Assembly (NCBI GenBank): GCA_049509915.1
Contig: JBEKZL010000177.1
Coordinates: 1-29,902, forward strand
Direction: 5' to 3'
DNA: 29,902 nt
From: JBEKYD01 sp049509915
GTDB lineage: Bacteria; Acidobacteriota; Terriglobia; Bryobacterales; Bryobacteraceae
Every line of letters starts with the position of its first letter. The first letter of the stretch is position 1. Shown here piece by piece: positions 20,801 through 26,914 of the stretch. The translations under genes and the position numbers were made by a program. Under the pieces are notes generated by a model. It did not search any database. It was not told where the DNA came from and worked only from the letters and a program-made list of their open reading frames with translations.

Positions 20801-21168
20801 AGAGCGCGAAACTGACGGTGGACGGCAAGAGCGTTGAATTCAGCGCGGCCGATGCCTCCAAGGCGGGTACTTTCGCCTGGCCTGGGACCGCGTCAGGCGT
20901 GCAACTTTCGGTCAAGGTGAAGGGCGGGAGCGATCACGATTATGGCAGTTATGACGGCCTCTGGGCGATCTTCCAGTTAGTTGACGATGCCGATCTGCAC
21001 CAGGGCACGCAAGTCGAAATCGCCATGAAGAGGGGCAAGTCGGACACTCAAGTTACCGACAACGGCCGCCCGGTGAGGGTTCGTTTCGACTTACAATCCA
21101 CGCCTTCGGTCTTCGACAGGGGATATTTCGCTGGCATGGCCTGCGTGGCGGAGGTGGCACGGCCTTGA
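17884..21168 (+). CDS. tssM: T6SS membrane-complex protein TssM (IcmF-like)
   Basis: TssM forms the T6SS envelope channel with TssL and, in Proteobacteria, the lipoprotein TssJ. The 1,094 residues have an N-terminal membrane helix (2-22) followed by a basic stretch, a cytoplasmic NTPase-like domain with Walker A-type GDAGSTKTS (78-86; Thr where the usual loop has Gly, Lys84 present), and a TKAD nucleotide motif (209-212). The IcmF-type C-terminal region follows, with a late beta-rich domain. In typical TssM a further membrane helix separates the NTPase from the periplasmic part; here RGRRILLAAGDAAEG (413-427) stands at that place with no complete hydrophobic helix, so only one membrane segment is visible. 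ATG 17884 has GGAGCGGAG just upstream. The last codons overlap the TTG of the kinase gene. No tssJ was found. Confidence 0.92.
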   Translation: MIIYVVLGLVLVALVVLTVLWLRQRKKQKQAQAAGNAAQAPGGDEISLLIREAETKLSAGKVAEGARVGQLPVYLVMGDAGSTKTSVMLHSGLEAELIAGQVYQNGNVTPTRAANVWFSRRSLFVEAGGQLAAEAGKWSKLIARLQPRSSVVGKGEQASRAALICFDCEIFTRAAAQEAAVNSARALRARLGEICQAMGINVPVYVLFTKADRVPFFTEYFRNLTNEEAGQVLGVTLPMLGRRSEGVYGDEETARLTGHFERLFRSLADARPEYLARETDGGKLPAAYEFPREFRKLRATAVQFLVDLCRPSQLTVGPFLRGFYFTGVRPVLINEAAPVAPAEGEAGGYGSAPGATGIFHAGGRSQTATPAPQPVGVTRKVPQWVFLSQLFHHVLLADRGALGASGSSTKTSRGRRILLAAGDAAEGIASGESTGADLASLPSLRKLETLRQSMETLASYHRDGAPWSYRWGLYAGDDLYPEARRLYFTRFKQLLFGQTQDNIQRFLTTLPATPGPEYGRTYDALKAYLITTSFHDKSTKEFLAPVLLNWWVNGQGADADRQALAQRQFEYYAEELETANPFSSANDSDTIEHARHYLAQFAGEEAVYAFLLAEAGKSNPPINFNRQFAGSAQTVVETHEVPGAFSKGGWAFMKDALNHVERYINGERWVLGEQAQANIDRTKLAVDLRARYNTDFTNQWRTYMKSASVVRYGGLKDASQKLQQLSGNQSALLALVCVASQNTSVDDAGVTGLFQPVQSVTPVPCADKYIQGPNQNYMTNLLTLQTTVDQVASQPGPPNDAAAATVQGAASAAKLSTGQIAQTFRPDPDGHVDMATRTLLEEPITYIDALVRTLGPAELNGKGKDLCGQMRPLLAKYPFTPTSKIMATLADIDAVFKPKDGLLWQFYDQNLQKAITRSGSQFSPASSGGMTINPSFLGFLNRAAAFTDAAYANNTPDPHFNYTVKLVPLPDTESAKLTVDGKSVEFSAADASKAGTFAWPGTASGVQLSVKVKGGSDHDYGSYDGLWAIFQLVDDADLHQGTQVEIAMKRGKSDTQVTDNGRPVRVRFDLQSTPSVFDRGYFAGMACVAEVARP

Positions 21169-22826
21169 TCGAGCTTCCGGCGCGCATCGGCAAGTACGAA
21201 CTGGAAGAGTTCCTGGGCGGCGGCATGTCGCACGTCTACCGCGCCAGAGACACGGTGATCGGCCGCACCGTGGCGGTGAAGATTCTGACCGAGGCCGGGT
21301 GCGCGGACGCCGAGACCAAAACCCGGTTCCTGGCGGAAGCCCGTATGGCCGGCAACCTGGCGCACGACAACATCCTCAGCATCTACGATTTCGGCGCGGA
21401 CGAACATGGCCGTCCCTTCCTGGTGATGGAGTTTCTGCGGGGAGAGGACCTGCGCCATGCGATCCGCGACGGCCACACCGGCGACCTGCGCGGCAAGCTG
21501 AAGATCGCTTTGCAGGTGGGCCGGGCGCTGGAATACATCCACTCGCAGGGCATCGTTCACCGCGACATCAAGCCGGAAAACGCGCACCTGAGCGCGGCCG
21601 GGGTAGTGAAGCTGATGGATTTCGGCATTGCCAAGGCGGCCGGCATGTCGCTCACCCGCGCCGGTTACGTGCTGGGCACGCCGTATTACATGGCGCCGGA
21701 GCAAGTTACAGGGCAGCAAATCACCGGGCAGGTGGATGTGTATGCGTTCGGGGTACTGCTGTTCGAGCTGTTTACGACGCAGAAGCCGATCAACGGCGAC
21801 ACGATGGAGCGGATTTTCTACAGCATTCTGAACGAACCGCTCAACCTGGAACCATTGCGCCAGGCGGGCGCGCCGGAGGCGGTGTGCGACCTGGTGGCGC
21901 GGTGTACGGCGAAGAGTCCCGCCGCCAGGCCGCAGGGATTCGGCGCGGTGTGCGCCCAGATCGAGGAATGCATCTTCAACGCGGAAGCGGCCACGGCGTT
22001 ATTGCCGCAAGGATCGGCGCCGGCGGCGGCGCCGGCGGCAACGCCGGCTTCGGTGCGCCGCAAGTGGCTGGCGCCGGCGATTGTCCTGGTGGCCCTGGCC
22101 GTGGCGGCAGGCGCTTACCTGGCGGTTCGCCCCAAGCCCGTTCCCGTGGTTCACGCGCCGGTCTTGGCAGGTACGCTTTCGACTTCGACCGGCACCATGC
22201 TGCTGGTAGCGGCGGGCACTTTCGAATACGGCCAAGACAAGCGGCCGATCGCGTTGCCCGCGTTCTACATCGATAAGACGGAAGTTCCCAATTCCGCTTA
22301 CGCCGAATTCTGCTCGGCGACGGGGCGTAGGTTACCGGATGGTTTTCCGGCGGATAAGCCCGACTTACCGGTGGTCAATGTGACGATTACCGAGGCGCAC
22401 GCGTTCGGCGCATGGGCGGGGAAGCGTCTGCCCAACGACAAGGAGTGGGAAAAGGCCGCCCGCGGCGACGATGGCCGTTCCTTCCCCTGGGGCAACCAAC
22501 CGGACGCCTCGCGCGCCAACCTGAATTCGAAGGGCTTACGCGCGGTGGGGGACTTTGCCGACGGCGCCAGTCCTTCGGGCGCCTTGAATATGATTGGCAA
22601 TGCCTGGGAGCTGGTGGAACAGTTGACGCCCCCGAGCAAGCAGGCGATCGAGATCTTCCGTCCGTTATTGACGCCGGCGCCCACCGCCGACGAACCCTGG
22701 TACCTGATTCGCGGCACGTCGTTTAAGTACCCGATCAACCCCGACGCGATTTGGGATAAGACGACAGTGCCGGCGCGATTCAAAGGGTCGGACATCGGGT
22801 TTCGCTGCGCGAAAGACGCGCATTGA
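21165..22826 (+). CDS. Membrane Ser/Thr protein kinase with FGE-sulfatase-like sensor domain (PpkA-like)
   Basis: A 553-residue transmembrane kinase. The cytoplasmic kinase domain (11-270) is complete: Gly loop LGGGMSHVYRARD, Lys39 in VAVKIL, HRDIKPEN with Asp134, DFG 152-154, and GTPYYMAPEQ. After an Ala/Pro linker there is one membrane helix (about 301-321) and an extracytoplasmic formylglycine-generating-enzyme-like domain (about 342-553: VAAGTFEYGQDKRPI, YIDKTEVPNSAYAEFC, GKRLPNDKEWEKAARGDDGRSFPWG, ALNMIGNAWELV, DIGFRCAKD). The usual RGGSW segment reads RGTSF and no active-site Cys pair is seen near the end, so sensing rather than catalysis is likely. In T6SS loci such kinases (PpkA) phosphorylate Fha or TssL to trigger assembly. 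The TTG start overlaps the tssM TGA, with GGAGG 10 nt upstream. No phosphatase or Fha gene is in view. Confidence 0.92.
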   Translation: MIELPARIGKYELEEFLGGGMSHVYRARDTVIGRTVAVKILTEAGCADAETKTRFLAEARMAGNLAHDNILSIYDFGADEHGRPFLVMEFLRGEDLRHAIRDGHTGDLRGKLKIALQVGRALEYIHSQGIVHRDIKPENAHLSAAGVVKLMDFGIAKAAGMSLTRAGYVLGTPYYMAPEQVTGQQITGQVDVYAFGVLLFELFTTQKPINGDTMERIFYSILNEPLNLEPLRQAGAPEAVCDLVARCTAKSPAARPQGFGAVCAQIEECIFNAEAATALLPQGSAPAAAPAATPASVRRKWLAPAIVLVALAVAAGAYLAVRPKPVPVVHAPVLAGTLSTSTGTMLLVAAGTFEYGQDKRPIALPAFYIDKTEVPNSAYAEFCSATGRRLPDGFPADKPDLPVVNVTITEAHAFGAWAGKRLPNDKEWEKAARGDDGRSFPWGNQPDASRANLNSKGLRAVGDFADGASPSGALNMIGNAWELVEQLTPPSKQAIEIFRPLLTPAPTADEPWYLIRGTSFKYPINPDAIWDKTTVPARFKGSDIGFRCAKDAH

Positions 22827-22869
22827 AGAGGGAGGAAGAAGGAAGGAGTAGGAAGAAGGTAGAGGAAAA
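22825..22869 (+). other. Polypurine tract just after the kinase gene
   Basis: A run of almost only A and G (two T in 45 nt) begins at the kinase stop codon, followed at about 22891-22920 by a pyrimidine-rich stretch containing TCTGTCTTCTGACC. The two could pair loosely. No coding sense is seen; low-complexity intergenic DNA is the simplest reading. Confidence 0.5.
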
Positions 22870-22920
22870 CGCTTCCGGGCAGGCGATTCTCAATTCTGTC
22901 TTCTGACCTTCTCGACTTCC

Positions 22921-22954
22921 ATATCCCGGAGGGATATCAAGGGCGCAGCCCTTG
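22921..22954. terminator. Two adjacent hairpins between convergent genes
   Basis: ATATCCC-GGA-GGGATAT (22921-22937) and CAAGGGC-GCA-GCCCTTG (22938-22954) are two perfect 7-3-7 inverted repeats placed back to back, ending one base before the stop codon of the FecR-like gene on the other strand. The position between convergent genes fits a bidirectional terminator or a REP-like element; no T run follows on either side. Confidence 0.5.
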
Positions 22955-22955
22955 C

Positions 22956-23846
22956 TTACTGGCTGGACTTGTTGCTGCTGGTAACAACGGCTATTCCGGC
23001 GATGGCGCCAGCGGCGACGGCCACGCCGAGGATGATATAGGCGGTGGTATGGCTGCTGGCGGCTGGCGCATCAACCGGAGGGTGCGTCACCGGATCCGCG
23101 CCGATGTCGGCGGCCGCCGCTACGCAGCCACCATTATCGATGTGAGTGAGGATACCGACGCGAATCACCTCGCTGGCGGGGGCAACCGGGGTGGCGCCTG
23201 TGACCACCGTGCCTGTCACGAGGACACGGTTGCCGACCTCGTTTGAAAAGGCCGTCCCGGCCAGTTCCAGGACCTGCTTGGTTTCCAGATTCACCACGAG
23301 GTAATGCCCGCCCTTCGCCAGCAGGCAGCCGGGGACCTGCGCAGTTTCGGGCGGCCCGGCTTGGGGGTCGAAGGAGAGAGTGGCTCCGTCGCGGACCTTG
23401 GCGACCAGCCGGCCGGCACTGTTATAGACCTGGGCGGATGCGCCAGTGGAGGCTACCAGGACCCGCCGTTCGCCGTCGACCCGAACGCGTATGAGCGCAC
23501 GGTTATCGGCCGGCTTGATGCGCAGGGTTCCGGCTTCCAGATCGTAGCGGGCGGCGCCGCCGATCTCCGCCGTGCCCTGCTCGATGGCCATGCGGCGACC
23601 GCCGATTTTGACCCGGGACGAGGTCGCCAGGAGCAGCCAGGCGCCGTCCTTCAAGTCCAGGCGCGGCGTGCTGGCATCGGACTGAATCTCGGTTCCGTCG
23701 AACAAGGTAGCGTTCGCGACAGCCGCGACGTTATCCAGCCGAAAGGACCCCTCCGCCGAGACGACGCCGATCACCGGCGCGGACCCGAGCAGGGTGTAAC
23801 TGACGCTGCCGGTCACGATCCACACGAGCCATTTTCGAAGTCGCAT
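22956..23846 (-). CDS. FecR-like exported protein with C-terminal membrane helix
   Basis: A 296-residue envelope protein. The N-terminus (MRLRKWLVWIVTGSVSYTLLGSA) is a signal or anchor. The next part, VSAEGSFRLDNVAAVANATLFDGTEIQSDASTPRLDLKDGAWLLLATSSRVKI and IEQGTAEIGG, follows the FecR-domain pattern (gene product imprints charge of a beta-helix-like fold: VxxVxGxVxV, L..G..I.T....A.L.L.DGS.l.l...S). The C-terminus has a hydrophobic helix (TAYIILGVAVAAGAIAGIAVV, about 267-287) and a short tail. FecR proteins often relay signals to sigma factors, but no sigma factor or TonB receptor is adjacent, so function is open. I chose ATG 23844-23846; the frame continues to a TTG at 23876 without a better ribosome site. 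It is convergent with the T6SS operon. Confidence 0.65.
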   Translation of the reverse strand: MRLRKWLVWIVTGSVSYTLLGSAPVIGVVSAEGSFRLDNVAAVANATLFDGTEIQSDASTPRLDLKDGAWLLLATSSRVKIGGRRMAIEQGTAEIGGAARYDLEAGTLRIKPADNRALIRVRVDGERRVLVASTGASAQVYNSAGRLVAKVRDGATLSFDPQAGPPETAQVPGCLLAKGGHYLVVNLETKQVLELAGTAFSNEVGNRVLVTGTVVTGATPVAPASEVIRVGILTHIDNGGCVAAAADIGADPVTHPPVDAPAASSHTTAYIILGVAVAAGAIAGIAVVTSSNKSSQ

Positions 23847-23939
23847 AAGTGTCACTCGATTTAGCCAGTACGTCAAGCGATAAGCTTCAAGGTATTATCG
23901 GCCATTCCGAGTGGCAAACACAACTCGCGGCTCACCGCG

Positions 23940-24542
23940 TCAGTTGCCTACGTTCACGACTTCAAAGTGGAAGCGGTGAGGCGGCAGCAGAGCGGGGGTT
24001 TGGCGGGCCAGGTGGGACCAGGTCCGGAAGGCGGTATCGGCGACGCTGGAGTTGAGGTAGAGGAGAAACTGGCTGGAGCAGCAGCCGATGGGCGGCGGTT
24101 GGCGGAAGGTGAGCCGCAGGCCGACGGCGCGCTCGATGGTGACGCCGGGAGTGGGAATCCGTTTCTCGCGGAGGAGAGTGACGAAACTGACGCGGCCGGC
24201 GTGGGGCCAAACATCCGGCTGGAGCAGGCTGCGCAGGGCGCACTCGGATTCGAAGGTGATCTCGCATTGGCGAATCCATTCCAGCACGGAATCGCCCCAG
24301 GACCAATGATTCAACAGGCCTTTGTATTGTTCGGCGAGCTGCAGGGCAAGCTCGAAGGTGCGTTGTTCCAGGGTAGCGCGATCGGCATCGCTGGGAGCGA
24401 GCATTTCCTCGGCTTCCGGCATGGCGGAATCCAGATCGGCGGGAAAGCTCTCGCCGGCGATGGCATCCAGGCCGTGGAGCAGCAGGGGCGGCAATTCGTG
24501 CGTTTTGCCGCCGGGTATTTCGATATAGCGTTCATCCGCCAT
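23940..24542 (-). CDS. Unrecognised 200-residue protein
   Basis: I do not recognise this protein. It begins MADERYIEIPGGKTHELPPLLLHGLDAIAGESFPADLDSAMPEAEEM, has a helical acidic middle (DRATLEQRTFELALQLAEQYKGLLNHWSWGDSVLEWIRQCEITFESECALRSLL), and a C-terminal beta-like part ending FHFEVVNVGN. There is no signal peptide, membrane helix or repeat, so it is probably cytoplasmic. Frame choice is supported by the balanced composition and by AGAGGGA ahead of the ATG at 24542; the other frames here give Arg/Pro-rich text. It is divergent from the ROK kinase gene (about 150 nt apart) and in line with, but 93 nt upstream of, the FecR-like gene's start, so the two may be co-transcribed. Confidence 0.7.
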   Translation of the reverse strand: MADERYIEIPGGKTHELPPLLLHGLDAIAGESFPADLDSAMPEAEEMLAPSDADRATLEQRTFELALQLAEQYKGLLNHWSWGDSVLEWIRQCEITFESECALRSLLQPDVWPHAGRVSFVTLLREKRIPTPGVTIERAVGLRLTFRQPPPIGCCSSQFLLYLNSSVADTAFRTWSHLARQTPALLPPHRFHFEVVNVGN

Positions 24543-24688
24543 AGCGTCCCTCTACCTACACATATCAGACGTAAGCGCAAGTTTCCTGTTTCATTGTTTG
24601 TAGCACGAAGGAGGTAAGGTTCTCCTAAAAATGTTTTCATCTGCGTCATTCAGCGCGCTTATGGCGGAAACTGCCAGAGACCGGCGCG

Positions 24689-24697
24689 TGCTATGAT
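24689..24697 (+). promoter_or_regulatory. Extended -10 (TGCTATGAT) of the ROK kinase gene
   Basis: TG-C-TATGAT ends 10 nt before ATG 24708 and overlaps the two upstream in-frame ATG codons at 24693 and 24696. This favours 24708 as the start, on a leaderless or nearly leaderless transcript. Confidence 0.45.
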
Positions 24698-24707
24698 GCC
24701 GGTTTAT

Positions 24708-25637
24708 ATGGTGGACTATTCGATCGGAGTGGACTTAGGGGGCACAAATTTTCGGGCGGCGGCGATTGACCGCGGCGGCAAAATCCTGGAGGGAATCTCC
24801 GGGGCCACCAACTTTGCCGGGGGACGCGAAGCCGTCCTGGGCGATATCGTCCATGCCATCGAGACATTACGGGAACGCCACGGGAACCAGACGCTGGCGG
24901 GGATCGGCGTGGCCGTGGCGGGCTTTATCCGCATCCGGGAAGGCCTTATCACCAACGCCAACAACCTGCCGTACCTGGAGAATTTCCCGGTGCGGGACGA
25001 GTTGGCGCGGCGGCTGGGAACCAAAGTCATCCTGGAAAACGACGCCAACGCGGCGGCACTGGGCGAGAAATGGGTAGGCGCGGGTAAGGACGTGGACGAC
25101 ATGGTGCTGGTGACGCTCGGAACGGGCGTGGGCGGCGGGATTATTTCGGGCGGCAAGATCGTGCGCGGCGCGGTAGGCATGGCGGGCGAGATTGGGCACA
25201 CCACGGTGGTACCGGGGGGGAATCCGTGCGGCTGCGGCAACCAGGGTTGCCTGGAGAAGCACGCCTCGGCTACTTCGGTCTCCGCCATGGCGGGCATGAT
25301 GCACCTGGGCGTGGATATGAGCGCGCGCGCGGTAGCCGACATGGCGCGCCTCGATAGCGAAGAAGGGCAGAAAGCGCGCGTCATCTGGCGGGTGTTCGGC
25401 GAATCGCTGGGCGCGGCGCTGGCAACCCTGGTGAACATCTTCAATTTCCCGTTGTACCTGCTGAGCGGCGGCGTCTTGCCGGCCTGGGAATTTTTTGCGC
25501 CGGCCATGCTGGAGACGGTAGCGCGCCGCTCCTTCACGTATCGGGCTACGCAGCCGGATACGCGCATCGCGCCGGCCACGCTCGGCAACGAAGCCGGACT
25601 GTACGGCGCGGCGTATCTATCGTGGCTGGAGGACTGA
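24708..25637 (+). CDS. ROK-family sugar kinase (glucokinase-like)
   Basis: A ROK kinase, most likely phosphorylating glucose or a related hexose with ATP in the cytoplasm. Motifs: DYSIGVDLGGTNFRAAAID (phosphate 1), GIGVAVAGFIRIREGLI, the sugar-binding ENDANAAALGEKWVGAG with the catalytic Asp in the END triad, VLVTLGTGVGGGIISGGKI (phosphate 2), GEIGHTTVVPGG, and the zinc site CGCGNQGCLEKHAS with the preceding His. About 309 residues from ATG 24708; ATG 24693 and 24696 add MMPVY but overlap a probable -10 element. The family also contains repressors, but no helix-turn-helix is present here. Substrate is not certain without comparison; glucokinase is the best guess. The VOC gene follows 26 nt later. 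Confidence 0.92.
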   Translation: MVDYSIGVDLGGTNFRAAAIDRGGKILEGISGATNFAGGREAVLGDIVHAIETLRERHGNQTLAGIGVAVAGFIRIREGLITNANNLPYLENFPVRDELARRLGTKVILENDANAAALGEKWVGAGKDVDDMVLVTLGTGVGGGIISGGKIVRGAVGMAGEIGHTTVVPGGNPCGCGNQGCLEKHASATSVSAMAGMMHLGVDMSARAVADMARLDSEEGQKARVIWRVFGESLGAALATLVNIFNFPLYLLSGGVLPAWEFFAPAMLETVARRSFTYRATQPDTRIAPATLGNEAGLYGAAYLSWLED

Positions 25638-25663
25638 AGGGCCCCTGCTATCAAACTACCCCG

Positions 25664-26065
25664 ATGATAGAATCTGACTCCCAAAGCGCGAGCGCTTACC
25701 GGAAGGGCGACGAACAGCCCGCGGCGATAGCGGTTCATGGGTGGCGATATCACCACATTGGCATTCCGACCGGCGTCCCGCGCCCAGGCGAGCTCTACCT
25801 GGAACGGTTCAAGATGTACGTCTCGGGATTCGAGACCAGCCCGTGCGGCGTTCAATGGATGCGCTTCGAGCCCGACAGCCCGGTTCACGCCCTGATCCAG
25901 TCCGTTCCTCACGTGGCATTCGAGGTGGACGATCTGGAGGCGGCGATGGAGGGGAAGGAGATCCTGACGCCGCCCAACTCGCCTTCTGAGGGCGTAATGG
26001 TGGCGATGATCCTTGATAGCGGCGCCCCGGTTGAACTCCTGGAGTTTCGGCGCCACCCGAGATAA
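25664..26065 (+). CDS. VOC-superfamily (glyoxalase-like) protein
   Basis: A 133-residue single-module protein of the vicinal-oxygen-chelate superfamily, whose members include glyoxalases, dioxygenases and resistance proteins. Evidence: WRYHHIGIPTG at the N-terminus (a His at the first metal position), VQWMRFEPDSP, VPHVAFEVDDLEAAMEGKEIL in the middle and GAPVELLEFRR at the C-terminus (Glu at the last metal position). The reaction cannot be assigned. The ATG at 25664 overlaps TGATAGAAT, which looks like an extended -10, yet no later in-frame start exists, so that box may be fortuitous. Only 26 nt separate it from the ROK kinase, so co-transcription is likely. Confidence 0.8.
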   Translation: MIESDSQSASAYRKGDEQPAAIAVHGWRYHHIGIPTGVPRPGELYLERFKMYVSGFETSPCGVQWMRFEPDSPVHALIQSVPHVAFEVDDLEAAMEGKEILTPPNSPSEGVMVAMILDSGAPVELLEFRRHPR

Positions 26066-26089
26066 ACGGGCTCCTGACGGCGATTTGTC

Positions 26090-26773
26090 CTAGCGCCTGC
26101 GGTTCAGGCGCAAGAGAATGTTTAGAATCGCCACGAACACATTGAAGAGGCCAGCGAACAGGAACAGGGCGCCGGGGATCGGGCTGTCGGCAGCGGCGTT
26201 ATTGAGGACATCGCTGGTGGCATACACCAAGATACAAACGCCGAGGATGCCGATTCCGGCGGCAATCAGCATTCCCAGCACGCCGATGTTGAGAAACGCG
26301 TTGAGCACGATAGCGGCGACGATGCTGACCGAGATTCCCAGCATCAGTCCTCGCGGTGCGGAAAACGTCCGATTGGACGACATCACGAACAGCGTTACGG
26401 CGGCAAAGACGATCAGGGTCATCAGCATCGCAATCCGAATGGTCCCAGGAGCGTAAAGGCTCGCAAAGCGGAGAATCGGAGCCAGCACCAGCCCGGAAAC
26501 GAACCCATCGGCCAGGAGCGCGGTGACGCCCAACACCGGACTGTGGCGGGCCGCGATGGCGACACGCGGGATGACGTTGAGCAACACCATCGCCAGAACC
26601 CAACCTAGCCAGCCGGTGAAAAGACTAGCCAAGGCGTCGGATTGCGCGCCCACATACCCGCCGCAAAAGGCGCCGGCCACACTAAGACCGAGTAGCAGGT
26701 AGGTCTTCTTGATCGTCTCGGCACGGGTCGAGCTCAATTGCGTGGTGCCGAACAGATTGTCAATTGCCGTCAT
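26090..26773 (-). CDS. Bax inhibitor-1-like membrane protein (YbhL/YccA family)
   Basis: A 227-residue integral membrane protein with about seven hydrophobic helices and short loops: TIKKTYLLLGLSVAGAFCGGYVG, GWLGWVLAMVLLNVIP, LLADGFVSGLVLAPILRFA, AMLMTLIVFAAVTLFVM, GLMLGISVSIVAAIVLNAF, GVLGMLIAAGIGILGVCILV, and PGALFLFAGLFNVFVAILNILLRL. The last helix pattern (LFLDxxNxFxxIL) is the usual BI-1 family end. Bacterial BI-1 proteins have been described as calcium leak channels or as FtsH-associated modulators; which applies here is unknown. The ATG at 26773 is 7 nt after an extended -10. The gene is divergent from the AsmA-like gene. Confidence 0.9.
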   Translation of the reverse strand: MTAIDNLFGTTQLSSTRAETIKKTYLLLGLSVAGAFCGGYVGAQSDALASLFTGWLGWVLAMVLLNVIPRVAIAARHSPVLGVTALLADGFVSGLVLAPILRFASLYAPGTIRIAMLMTLIVFAAVTLFVMSSNRTFSAPRGLMLGISVSIVAAIVLNAFLNIGVLGMLIAAGIGILGVCILVYATSDVLNNAAADSPIPGALFLFAGLFNVFVAILNILLRLNRRR

Positions 26774-26780
26774 GGAACGA

Positions 26781-26789
26781 AGGATACCA
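26781..26789 (-). promoter_or_regulatory. Extended -10 (TGGTATCCT) of the BI-1-like gene
   Basis: On the minus strand TG-G-TATCCT ends 7 nt before the ATG at 26773, implying a leaderless message. No -35 was seen. Confidence 0.4.
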
Positions 26790-26914
26790 TTGCGCCCGCG
26801 GTCCGGCTGGCCGGGCAGGGTGGCTCTCTCTTCAGTACCGCCCAGAGAGCAAGATTTCCGGTAACGGGAACCGGCCTCCGAACCGTCACCTACAGTTCAG
26901 GATTCAGGGCGCCA

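Noticed and set aside
21165..22826. The C-terminal domain as an active sulfatase-maturing enzyme
   Set aside because: The catalytic cysteine region is not visible and the domain is fused to a kinase, so a sensory role is more likely.
25665..25673. Extended -10-like TGATAGAAT at the start of the VOC gene
   Set aside because: It overlaps the only possible start codon and no later in-frame start exists, so I did not call it a promoter; CTATCA/TGATAG around it forms an inverted repeat that may be chance.
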